Shown here piece after piece: positions 1-7,676 of a stretch of 49,086 nt of DNA. The notes beneath the pieces are model-generated. The model was given only the letters and a program-made list of their open reading frames with translations, was not told the origin of the DNA and searched no databases. The stretch lies in contig CANRBV010000006.1 of the NCBI GenBank assembly GCA_947628965.1, positions 1-49,086 of the forward strand, written 5' to 3'. Source of the DNA: an uncultured Bacilli bacterium. GTDB taxonomy: Bacteria > Bacillota_I > Bacilli_A > RF39 > UBA660. Made by a program: the position numbers and the translations under genes. The stretch's first letter is position 1. Each line of letters starts with the position of its first letter.

Positions 1-323
1 TTAATTGATTTAATTAATCAGAATGCCAACAATTCATCTGTTTAAATTTTGACTTTCTTTGGGGTAAGGGGAAGTCTACCCTTTTTTAAGTATTTTTAAA
101 ATAAATTTTGTTTTTTTTCTTTTCAGACTAAAACCTCTATCCGTAATTATTTTTTCATTCTTTAAAAATGTATTAGGAAAACTCACCCTTGTATATAAGT
201 ATTTTTATTTCAGAAAAATAATTTCTCGATATTCAACATTGTTCTAAACTCAAAATTGATAAAGATAGTATAACATTTTTTCAATGAATTGTAAATTTTA
301 GCATCTATTATACTAAAAGGAAT
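1..323. other. Non-coding region at the window edge
   Basis: This AT-rich stretch carries no gene that I can support. Its only recognisable element is a small GC hairpin followed by a T run at 66-87, which probably ends a gene lying to the left of the window. A TATACT-like hexamer at 309-314 lies just before the first gene, but it has no convincing -35 partner. Confidence 0.5.
66..87 (+). terminator. Probable Rho-independent terminator of an upstream gene
   Basis: AAGGG at 66-70 pairs with CCCTT at 79-83 around an 8-nt loop, and a run of T follows. An alternative pairing, GGGTA/TACCC, uses the same bases. The stem is short but is the only GC-rich patch in the region and lies where a gene entering from the left would end. 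Confidence 0.45.
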
Positions 324-332
324 GTGAATGTT

Positions 333-1349
333 TTGAATACAATACAAGAATATTTAAAATGGCGCGGAGATATTTCATTTTTACAAGAGGGTTTAAATGA
401 AGTAGATAGTTTACTTTTTTGTACTTTTACGTACTTTGATTTAGAAAAAATAATAACGCATGAAGAAAAAATTTCAATTCTAAATCTATATGAACGATTC
501 TTAAAGTTTAAAAATAAAGATAAAAAAGAAGAAGTAGAACTTTTTAAAAACTTAAGTCAAAGCAAACGCTTTCAAGATGTTTTTGTAACACTCTATTTTA
601 ATGAAATCGATAAAGAAAAGGAAATGCAAATAAGTGGAATGACTTTTGTACTTCCAAATAATACTATATTTGTAGCTTTTAAAGGAACAGATAGCACCTT
701 AACAGGATGGAAAGAAGATTTTAATATTAGTTATTTGGATACAATACCAAGTCAAATAAAAGCAAAAGAATATTTAGATAAAATTCTAATGCATACAAAT
801 AAAAAAGTATATATAGGTGGACATTCTAAAGGGGGAAATCTGGCAATGTATGCAAGCATTTATTGCAAAGATTTTACTAAAGTTGTAAAAGTTTATAATT
901 TTGATGGTCCAGGTTTTGACAATAAAATTGTTCTTAGTGAGAATTATCAGAGTAGAAAAGAAAAAATGGTAACCTATCTTCCTAAAGCTGGCATTGTAGG
1001 CAATATTTTAAATAAGGATATGAAAACTATAATTATTAAAAGTACACAATTAGGCTTATTACAGCATGATCCTTATTCTTGGAAAGTGGAACAAAATCAT
1101 TTTATTTATGCACAAGTTTTAAATGAAGAAGCCAAAAAGATAAGCAATATTTTAGATGATTTAATAGAAAAGATTCCCAATAATCAAAAAGAGAAAATGA
1201 TTACATTTGTCTATGATGTTTTGGATTCTGTTCATTTAAGTGAATTAAATAAAAGTCTTAAAGGTTTGCTATCCAAGTATAAATTTAATTTAGATGAATT
1301 TACTATAATAAAAAAGATTTTACCTATACTATTAAAAATATGTCAATAA
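333..1349 (+). CDS. DUF2974/Mbeg1-like alpha/beta-hydrolase fold protein
   Basis: The protein of about 338 residues resembles the DUF2974 (Mbeg1-like) family, lipase-like alpha/beta hydrolases. The nucleophile elbow GGHSKGGNLA lies at about residues 162-171. An upstream FVAFKGTD strand and a GFDNK segment after the elbow fit the fold. The substrate is unknown in the family and no signal peptide is visible. A GTG at 324 would put the AAAAGG ribosome site (315-320) only 3 nt away. The TTG at 333 spaces better and gives the family-like start MNTIQEYLKWRGD, so I prefer it, though the start is not certain. It appears to be transcribed alone. Confidence 0.75.
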   Translation: MNTIQEYLKWRGDISFLQEGLNEVDSLLFCTFTYFDLEKIITHEEKISILNLYERFLKFKNKDKKEEVELFKNLSQSKRFQDVFVTLYFNEIDKEKEMQISGMTFVLPNNTIFVAFKGTDSTLTGWKEDFNISYLDTIPSQIKAKEYLDKILMHTNKKVYIGGHSKGGNLAMYASIYCKDFTKVVKVYNFDGPGFDNKIVLSENYQSRKEKMVTYLPKAGIVGNILNKDMKTIIIKSTQLGLLQHDPYSWKVEQNHFIYAQVLNEEAKKISNILDDLIEKIPNNQKEKMITFVYDVLDSVHLSELNKSLKGLLSKYKFNLDEFTIIKKILPILLKICQ

Positions 1350-1371
1350 GAATTTTTTTAATCTAAATTTC

Positions 1372-1399
1372 TTGCTTTTTATATAAAAAGATTTATAAT
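1372..1399 (+). promoter_or_regulatory. Sigma-A type promoter
   Basis: TTGCTT (1372-1377) and TATAAT (1394-1399) are separated by 16 nt, about 30 nt upstream of the start codon of the small gene at 1428. Confidence 0.6.
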
Positions 1400-1427
1400 A
1401 TTCATACAATTTGAAAGGAAAATAAAT

Positions 1428-1826
1428 ATGAATTTTGGATTAAAAAAGTATAGTATTGATAATTATTATTATGCTGAAATTAAAGTTATTGATGTCAAAA
1501 ATGAGAATAAAACAGCAATCTATCATACAATTCTTTTAAAAAAGGATAATGCTTTGATTGATTTACGTTATCCGTTTAAAAAAATAAAAGAAGAAAATAT
1601 CAATGTAAAAGAACATAATATTATATACTGGAAATATCCTATTATTGACTTTCTCTTTCAAACCAATTTTAATATGTCTGAAATTAAGGATTTTCGTCCA
1701 TTACACATGATGCTGTTTTTTTATAAATATAAAAATTTATTAATGTATTTAGCGAATTATCTTCAATCTGTACAATACTCTATTGAACAAAACGATGTGA
1801 TAAAAAAAGATAGAAAATTATTTTAA
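1428..1826 (+). CDS. Hypothetical protein, 132 aa
   Basis: I do not recognise this family. The protein is rich in Tyr, Ile and Lys, with a beta-rich first half and a hydrophobic, probably helical segment at about residues 93-115 (HMMLFFYKYKNLLMYLANYL). No signal peptide or catalytic motif is visible. A good ribosome site (AAAGGAAA) precedes the ATG and the gene has its own promoter at 1372-1399. It lies between two hydrolase genes in the same direction but is probably transcribed separately. It is probably a real gene because of the promoter and ribosome site. Confidence 0.6.
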   Translation: MNFGLKKYSIDNYYYAEIKVIDVKNENKTAIYHTILLKKDNALIDLRYPFKKIKEENINVKEHNIIYWKYPIIDFLFQTNFNMSEIKDFRPLHMMLFFYKYKNLLMYLANYLQSVQYSIEQNDVIKKDRKLF

Positions 1827-1904
1827 TAGCACGATATTAAATAAATATCATTTTCAAAACATATGATTTTATGATAAGATAATAATAGAAAAGAGGAAAT
1901 GGGG

Positions 1905-2633
1905 ATGTTTCAATACCAAAGCATTCATATTCATTATAAATACATTGATAATAATAATGAAAAAACTCTTATTTATTTACATGGTTGGGGTCAAAATATA
2001 GAAATGATGGAACCTATAGCTAAACCATTTATGAATGAATACAATATTTTGATTCTTGATCTTCCAGGATTTGGCAAATCAAATGAACCAAAGGATATTT
2101 GGAGTTTAGAAGATTATGCCACTATGTTGCATTCTTTAATAGATAAATTAAAAATCAAAAAAATTATTTTAATTGGCCATTCCTTTGGTGGAAAAATTGC
2201 TTTAATTTATGCTTCAATCTTTAAAGTAGAAAAATTGATACTTTTTGCTAGTCCTTATAAAGTAGCAATTCCAAACATCTCTTTAAAAGTAAAAATTTTA
2301 AAAAAATTAGCCAAACTTCCAATTTTAAATAAAGTTGCGGAAAAGATGAAAAAAAATATGGGTTCGACGGATTATAAAAACGCTAGTCCAAAAATGCGAG
2401 CTATTTTGGTAAAACATATTAATACCGATGCAACAGAAAATTGTAAAAAAATTAAATGTCCCACACTTATTATTTGGGGAACAAAAGATGCAGATGTCGC
2501 ATTAAATAATGCCTATGAATTAGAAGAATTAATCAAAAATTCTGCGGTAATAGAATATCCAAATTGTACTCATTATGCATATTTAGAAAATAAAAATCAA
2601 ACCATTAATATAATAAAGTCCTTTATTGAATAG
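1905..2633 (+). CDS. Alpha/beta hydrolase
   Basis: A classic alpha/beta-hydrolase of about 242 residues. The oxyanion strand YLHGWGQN is near residue 25, LDLPGFGKS follows, and the nucleophile elbow GHSFGGKIAL is near residue 90. The acid lies in WGTKDADV, and the catalytic His in NCTHYAYLE near the C-terminus. This resembles small esterases and C-C hydrolases; the substrate cannot be deduced. An ATG at 1899 would leave the AGAGG site only 2 nt away, so the ATG at 1905 with 8-nt spacing is the better start. The stop codon abuts the ribosome site of murF, so the two are probably cotranscribed. Confidence 0.85.
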   Translation: MFQYQSIHIHYKYIDNNNEKTLIYLHGWGQNIEMMEPIAKPFMNEYNILILDLPGFGKSNEPKDIWSLEDYATMLHSLIDKLKIKKIILIGHSFGGKIALIYASIFKVEKLILFASPYKVAIPNISLKVKILKKLAKLPILNKVAEKMKKNMGSTDYKNASPKMRAILVKHINTDATENCKKIKCPTLIIWGTKDADVALNNAYELEELIKNSAVIEYPNCTHYAYLENKNQTINIIKSFIE

Positions 2634-2644
2634 GAGGTATTTTT

Positions 2645-4231
2645 ATGAAATTTTATATAGGTAGTTTTATTTTTTATTCATTTTACTTTATATTAAAAAC
2701 AAATAAATCTTTACAGATGTTACAACAGAATCGTTATAATAGAGGAAATAAATATTTAAAATGGTTAAAAAGTTATTTTAAAAAGAATTTTATAACAATA
2801 GAATTATTCTTTTTATTACTTCCAGTTTTTGCTTTTTTAAATGTTTTTGGAAGACTTATTTTAATAAATATTTTTTATTGTATATGTTTTATTCATATCT
2901 ATTTAAAGCAAAAAAAAGAAACTACAAAAATTCCTTTAAAATTTACAGGAAGAATAAAAAGATTGTATACAACAACTATTCTTTTGTATCTCTTAGCTTG
3001 TGGTATTGGCTTTCTTTTTAAAGATTCCATTTGGGTTTATTTTTTCTTAGCAATGCTTTTATATTTCAATAATTTAGTTGTCGTATTGGCTAATATTTTA
3101 AATGCACCGATAGAGCATAGTATTAACAACCATTTTAAAAACAAAGCCATCCAAAAATTAAAGAATTTTAGCCATCTACAAGTAATTGGTATAACAGGAA
3201 GTTATGGAAAAACAAGTAGTAAAAATATTTTACATGATGTTTTAAATGTAAAATATAATGCTTTTGCTACCCCCAAAAACTATAATACTCCTACTGGGCT
3301 TATGATTACTATCAATGAATACTTAGATAAATTTAATGATTATTTTATTGCTGAGATGGGAGCATGTAAAAATAACGAAATCCAAGAACTTTGCGATTTC
3401 GTTCATCCTAAATATGGAATACTTACCAAAATTGGGGTTGCTCATTTAGAGACATTTGGATCGCAAGAAAATATAATCAAGACAAAATTTGAACTCATTG
3501 AATCTTTGCCAAAAGATGGAATAGGAATTTTAAATGCTGATGATCCTTTACAAGTCAATTATAATTTAAAAAATAAAGTAAGAATTATTTGGATTGGAAT
3601 TGAAAATATTGCCCAATCAACGATTTATGCCGATAATATTCATTTAAGTAAAGAGGGTACAACTTTCGATTGTCACTTTAAAGCAGAAAATGATAAAGTT
3701 TTAACGTTTACTACAAAATTATTAGGAAAAGCTAATATTTATAATATTTTGGCAGCTATTGCTTTAGGTCGTGCACTTGGATTAAATGATGAAGAATTAC
3801 TCTTAGGAGTCAAAAAAGTAAAACCTGTGGAGCATCGTTTGCAATTAAAAAAATATCATGATATGTATTTAATTGATGATGCTTATAATGCAAATCCCGA
3901 AGGATGCAAAATGGCTCTTGATGTTTTAAATTTAATGAAAGGAAAAAAAATAGTAATTACTTCTGGAATGATTGAACTTGGTGAAAAAAGTGATGAATTA
4001 AACCATGCTTTAGGAGAAAAAATAGCTGAAGTAGCGGATAAAGTGTTATTAATTGGTGAACAGCAAACAAAATCTATTCAAAATGGATTAAAACAGAAAA
4101 ATTTTAAAGAAAAAAATATTGTAATTTTTAATCATATCAAGGATGCTTTTGTTTATTTAGAAAAAAATCATGAAAAAGATGCATATATTTTACTACAAAG
4201 TGATTTACCAGATACATTTAACGAAAGATAG
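2645..4231 (+). CDS. murF: Membrane-anchored MurF-type Mur ligase
   Basis: Probable UDP-MurNAc-tripeptide:D-Ala-D-Ala ligase, the ATP-dependent last cytoplasmic step of peptidoglycan precursor synthesis. The Mur ligase centre begins with the P-loop GITGSYGKTSSKN near residue 180. It continues with the central domain (AEMGACKNNEI, LTKIGVAHLETFG, LNADDP) and the C-terminal domain (VEHRLQ, DDAYNANPEG). Instead of the usual uridine-binding N-terminal domain, the first 155 residues hold about five hydrophobic segments (roughly 3-19, 50-70, 71-88, 108-126, 128-152). The motif MLQQNRYN...YLKWL is shared, as I recall, with similar membrane MurF proteins of Firmicutes. The ribosome site AGGAGG overlaps the previous stop, and ddl follows after 12 nt. 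Confidence 0.87.
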   Translation: MKFYIGSFIFYSFYFILKTNKSLQMLQQNRYNRGNKYLKWLKSYFKKNFITIELFFLLLPVFAFLNVFGRLILINIFYCICFIHIYLKQKKETTKIPLKFTGRIKRLYTTTILLYLLACGIGFLFKDSIWVYFFLAMLLYFNNLVVVLANILNAPIEHSINNHFKNKAIQKLKNFSHLQVIGITGSYGKTSSKNILHDVLNVKYNAFATPKNYNTPTGLMITINEYLDKFNDYFIAEMGACKNNEIQELCDFVHPKYGILTKIGVAHLETFGSQENIIKTKFELIESLPKDGIGILNADDPLQVNYNLKNKVRIIWIGIENIAQSTIYADNIHLSKEGTTFDCHFKAENDKVLTFTTKLLGKANIYNILAAIALGRALGLNDEELLLGVKKVKPVEHRLQLKKYHDMYLIDDAYNANPEGCKMALDVLNLMKGKKIVITSGMIELGEKSDELNHALGEKIAEVADKVLLIGEQQTKSIQNGLKQKNFKEKNIVIFNHIKDAFVYLEKNHEKDAYILLQSDLPDTFNER

Positions 4232-4243
4232 GAGGAAAAGTGT

Positions 4244-5440
4244 ATGAAAATTAAAGTAGGAGTGATTTTTGGTGGAGATTCTGTAGAACATGAGATAAGT
4301 ATTATTACTGCTGTTCAAGCAATGCAATATTTAGATAAGGAAAAATATGAAGTAATTCCAATCTATATTGATAAAGAAAGAAATTGGTATACATCAGAAG
4401 AATTAAAAAAAATGGATACCTTTAAAGATATGGAATTATTAAAATCTACTTTACCTAAAGTTTGTTTAACCAAAAAAGATAATGAATTTGTTTTAATGAA
4501 AACAAAAGGTCTTTTTAATAAAGTATTAAATAGTATTGATATTGCATTCCCAATTGTACATGGAAAAGGGGTAGAGGATGGTTCTTTAGCTGGTTATTTA
4601 GATACATTGGGAATTCCTTATGTTGGTCCTAATATGTTAGGAGCAAGCATTGGACAAGATAAAGTCGTTCAAAAACAAATTTTACAAATGGAAGGAATAC
4701 CTGTTCCAAATTATGTTTGGTTTTATGAAAGCGACTATTTAACTCGAAAAGAAGAGATATTATCTAAAATAAATAAATTAGGTTATCCTGTTATTGTAAA
4801 ACCAGCACGTTTAGGAAGTAGCATTGGAATTAATTATGTAAAAAAAGCAAGAGATATTGAATCTGCTTTAGAAGAAGCTTTTACTTATGATGAAAAAGTA
4901 ATTGTTGAAGAAACTATAGAAAATTTATTAGAAGTTGATTGTGCAGTTTATGGAAATCATGAACTTATGGAAACGAGTTTTATCGGAGAAATGATGACTA
5001 AAAATGATTTTTTAACATTTGAAGATAAATATTTAAATGGAAAAAGTAAGAAAGTTTCTTCACTAAAAACTAGCAGTAAAACGTCTACGAATGGTTTTAA
5101 AATTCCTGCGAAATTTGATAAAAAATTAGAAACAGAGATTTATGATTATTCAAAAAGAGCTTTTAGAGCTTTAAATTTAAAAGGAGTAACCCGTTTTGAT
5201 TTCTTAATTAATTCTTTAACAAAACAAGTTTATTTAAATGAACCAAATACTATTCCTGGGTGTCTTGCATTCTTCTTCTTTACACCAAAAGATATTTCTT
5301 ATAAGCAACTTTTAGATACTTTAATTACTTTATCAATTAAGGACTATAAAGAAGAGAAGAAAAAGATTTCAAATTTTGAATCAAATGTATTAAGTACCTA
5401 TAACGGCAGTAAAGGCTCTAAAGGAAAAATGTCTTTTTAA
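4244..5440 (+). CDS. ddl: D-alanine--D-alanine ligase
   Basis: An ATP-grasp enzyme joining two D-alanines, the dipeptide used by the adjacent MurF. The N-terminal motif GVIFGGDSVEHEISI, the substrate-binding HGKGVEDGSLAG, the ATP-grasp core KPARLGSSIGI and the metal-binding end RFDFLI...YLNEPNTIPG are all present. The 398-residue length reflects an insertion before the last ATP-grasp motif and a C-terminal tail rich in Gly, Ser and Lys. The residue after NTIPG is Cys (about 340) where many family members have Ser. A strong AGGAGG site precedes the ATG. It ends the murF-ddl operon and is followed by a terminator. Confidence 0.96.
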   Translation: MKIKVGVIFGGDSVEHEISIITAVQAMQYLDKEKYEVIPIYIDKERNWYTSEELKKMDTFKDMELLKSTLPKVCLTKKDNEFVLMKTKGLFNKVLNSIDIAFPIVHGKGVEDGSLAGYLDTLGIPYVGPNMLGASIGQDKVVQKQILQMEGIPVPNYVWFYESDYLTRKEEILSKINKLGYPVIVKPARLGSSIGINYVKKARDIESALEEAFTYDEKVIVEETIENLLEVDCAVYGNHELMETSFIGEMMTKNDFLTFEDKYLNGKSKKVSSLKTSSKTSTNGFKIPAKFDKKLETEIYDYSKRAFRALNLKGVTRFDFLINSLTKQVYLNEPNTIPGCLAFFFFTPKDISYKQLLDTLITLSIKDYKEEKKKISNFESNVLSTYNGSKGSKGKMSF

Positions 5441-5447
5441 AGCCCAT

Positions 5448-5482
5448 AAAAAAACCCTTTCTATTTAAGAAAAGGTTTTTTT
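5448..5482. terminator. Bidirectional Rho-independent terminator
   Basis: An A-tract, the arms ACCCTTTCT and AGAAAAGGT with one mismatch, and a T-tract form a hairpin between the convergent ends of ddl and the minus-strand gene at 5499. Confidence 0.85.
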
Positions 5483-5498
5483 AAACTAGGAATCATTT

Positions 5499-6707
5499 TT
5501 AAGCTGGCAAATTATTGAAACTAGAAAATGTTTGAATTAAATCCATAATACCTTCTTGTTTTTGCAAATTTTCCATAATTATCATCATTTCATTTTCACT
5601 TAATTCATCTTCTCTAATTGTATTATTTGAATCAATTGGATCTATATTAATCGTATTGTATTCTTTAAAACTTATTTGAATAGAACCACTAACATCTTCT
5701 ACATTTAATAAAAGATTTAAATTCCATGAGTCTTTTTCTATAGTAATTGTACCACTTATATTTTGATTATCTTTATTTAAAATATAAGTATAGGTTGTAT
5801 CATTTTCTTTGGATAGAGTAAATGTATCTTTAGAAGTTTTAATTTCTAATTTAATAAATTCATTTTTCATTCCATGAGTATAAATACTAACATAGTAAGT
5901 TTCTGTAGATGTTGGATCTATTATTTCTTCAAAATTATTTTTTACCTCCTCTATACTTGTACCAGAAATACTTGCTAATGCATTCATAACATCATCGTTA
6001 TGCAATTCCCTTTGATAAGTTTCATTAATTTCTTTAATGTTTGTATTATCTAATAAAAGGGTATGTTTCGTAGCTTTTATTTCTTTATCATTAAGAATTA
6101 AGGTTTCTTTTTCTTTGGTAAAATATTCATCTTTTAATGAATGATTTGTTGCATTTTTAACATTTTCTAATAAGCAATTAAATTCTTCTGTTTTATTAAA
6201 AAGAGAGTAAAATTCATTAAAAACTTCATTATTTTCTTCAAAAGGTACGACAATTGTTTTGTCATAAATAGATTTTAAATCAAAATAAGCTGCATTATTT
6301 AAAACATTCATTTTGGCATTTAATAAATCTTTTTGATTGTAAGTAGAAGTTAAATTGGCTTCCATTTCTTCCTTTTCCGTATCCATTTTTAAATCAATAG
6401 CAATATTCATACTATTTAAAATATTAAGTATTTGTTCTATTTCTTTGTTTTGACTCTTCAAGTTAGTAGAAAGAGTAAGCATACCTCCAATTTTTCCAGA
6501 CTTTAATGTTTCGATTTCTTTTTTTTCGGCTTCATAAATTGTTTGAATAGCATTTGTAAAGACCTCTTTTGAACTTAGTGTTTGACTTTTTAAAACTAAA
6601 AAAGCCGTAATTGCAAGAACAACAATTAAGAGAATTAAGCTAATTTGCAATATCCAAGTTTTTTTGTTTTGCTTGGGTAATTTATTTTCCATATTTGTCT
6701 CATTCAT
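5499..6707 (-). CDS. Membrane-anchored extracytoplasmic protein of unknown function
   Basis: The 402-residue protein has a short charged cytoplasmic N-terminus, one transmembrane anchor at about residues 19-40 (ILQISLILLIVVLAITAFLVL), and a long hydrophilic outer domain. That domain is rich in Asn, Glu, Lys and Thr with beta-strand periodicity (TYYVSIYT, TYTYILN, SGTITIE). It reminds me of uncharacterised anchored families common in gut Firmicutes (DUF6583-like), but I am not sure of a family. The AGGAG site lies 8 nt before the ATG at 6707. It is divergent from the DNA glycosylase gene and stands alone between terminators. An alternative start is the Met at residue 6. Confidence 0.7.
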   Translation of the reverse strand: MNETNMENKLPKQNKKTWILQISLILLIVVLAITAFLVLKSQTLSSKEVFTNAIQTIYEAEKKEIETLKSGKIGGMLTLSTNLKSQNKEIEQILNILNSMNIAIDLKMDTEKEEMEANLTSTYNQKDLLNAKMNVLNNAAYFDLKSIYDKTIVVPFEENNEVFNEFYSLFNKTEEFNCLLENVKNATNHSLKDEYFTKEKETLILNDKEIKATKHTLLLDNTNIKEINETYQRELHNDDVMNALASISGTSIEEVKNNFEEIIDPTSTETYYVSIYTHGMKNEFIKLEIKTSKDTFTLSKENDTTYTYILNKDNQNISGTITIEKDSWNLNLLLNVEDVSGSIQISFKEYNTINIDPIDSNNTIREDELSENEMMIIMENLQKQEGIMDLIQTFSSFNNLPA

Positions 6708-6803
6708 ATTATCACACTCCTTTATTTTATGAATGACATATGATACTATAATTTTATCATATATTTATTTTTCTTTCTAGAAAAATAAAAAGGTGGGAGA
6801 AAA

Positions 6804-7286
6804 ATGACTTTAGTAAAACATCCTTTAAAACCAATTTATAATAAAAATTCTAAAATACTGATATTAGGAAGTATGCCAAGTGTAATATCTAGACAAATCG
6901 GTTTTTACTATGCTCATCCTAAAAATCGTTTTTGGCCTACATTGGAAGTGCTTTTTCACGAAAAGATAGAAAATAAAAAAACCTTCTTATTAAACAAAAA
7001 AATTGCATTATGGGATGTTTTATCTTCGTGTGAAATAAAAGAATCAAGTGATGCGAGTATTAAAAATGCCATACCAAATGATTTAGAAAAAATAATAAAA
7101 GAAAGCAACATCAAAGCAATTTTTACAACAGGAAAGACGGCCTATAAATATTATCAAAAGTTCTTTAAAGATAAAATAAATTTACCCGTTATTTATCTAC
7201 CAAGTTCTTCTCCTGCCAATTGCAAAATAACAAAGGAAGAGCTTGTAGAAAGTTATAAAATAATATTAAAATATTTAGAAAAATAA
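6804..7286 (+). CDS. DNA-deoxyinosine / uracil-DNA glycosylase (HDG-type)
   Basis: A 160-residue member of the uracil-DNA glycosylase superfamily, most like the family 6 (hypoxanthine/deoxyinosine-DNA glycosylase) group. The motif ILGSMPSVISRQIGFYYAHP with NRFWP spans about residues 22-45, WDVLSSCEIKESSDASI follows, and the second active-site motif YLPSSSPAN is near residue 133. Such enzymes remove deaminated bases in base-excision repair. The length is normal for the family. A GGTGGGAG ribosome site precedes the ATG, and the gene appears monocistronic with a terminator overlapping its stop. Confidence 0.88.
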   Translation: MTLVKHPLKPIYNKNSKILILGSMPSVISRQIGFYYAHPKNRFWPTLEVLFHEKIENKKTFLLNKKIALWDVLSSCEIKESSDASIKNAIPNDLEKIIKESNIKAIFTTGKTAYKYYQKFFKDKINLPVIYLPSSSPANCKITKEELVESYKIILKYLEK

Positions 7287-7317
7287 AAAAAGAAAAAATC
7301 CAGTTTTTTCCTTTTTT
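7285..7317. terminator. A/T hairpin terminator between convergent genes
   Basis: A tract of A with one G (7285-7298) pairs with a T tract containing CC (7304-7317) around a 5-nt loop. It lies between the convergent glycosylase and bL28-like genes and could act in both directions. Confidence 0.65.
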
Positions 7318-7340
7318 CGTTTTTATTAATCAAATAAATG

Positions 7341-7499
7341 TTAATTCATTTTCTTTGCTTCTCTTGCTGAAATTAATACAGTTTTTCCATTAATTTTTTT
7401 CTTTTGTAAATTTGGTTTTTGTTTACTTTTTACAGCATTACAAGCATTACTTCTTAAATTTACAGTTAAAGGTTTCTTTTTTGATATATTTTTAGCCAT
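7341..7499 (-). CDS. Short bL28-like ribosomal protein
   Basis: A 52-residue, very basic protein that reads MAKNISKKKP, then LRSNACNAVKSK, PNLQKKKINGKTVLISAREAKKM. The segment from NxxSxAxN to PNLQK and the end VxISARxxK match the core of large-subunit protein bL28 (NLQKVRI...VSARALK). The usual N-terminal zinc or TGK/CxxC segment is missing and the protein is about 10 residues short. It may be a divergent paralogue replacing or supplementing normal bL28. The gene is well supported by a GGAGG site 7 nt before the ATG and a consensus promoter. The bL28 assignment is less sure than the gene itself. Confidence 0.68.
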   Translation of the reverse strand: MAKNISKKKPLTVNLRSNACNAVKSKQKPNLQKKKINGKTVLISAREAKKMN

Positions 7500-7529
7500 T
7501 TTTATACCTCCAATTTCTTTTTCTATAAA

Positions 7530-7558
7530 ATCTTATCATTAAATATGCATTTAGTCAA
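7530..7558 (-). promoter_or_regulatory. Sigma-A promoter of the bL28-like gene
   Basis: On the minus strand TTGACT (7553-7558) and TAAGAT (7530-7535) are spaced by exactly 17 nt, about 30 nt before the start codon. Confidence 0.75.
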
Positions 7559-7651
7559 ACATTAATTCCTATATTAAAATATTTTTAATCTCTGTTAAAA
7601 AGAAAATTAATGTCAAAATTGTGACTTTTTATGTTCAAATAAGTAACGATT

Positions 7652-7660
7652 TGCTATAAT
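7652..7660 (+). promoter_or_regulatory. Extended -10 promoter of ftsK
   Basis: TGCTATAAT has the TGn extension directly before a perfect -10 hexamer, with only a weak -35. Transcription would start near 7667, leaving a leader of about 10 nt before the ATG at 7677. Confidence 0.5.
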
Positions 7661-7676
7661 GGTTATGGTGGATGTT

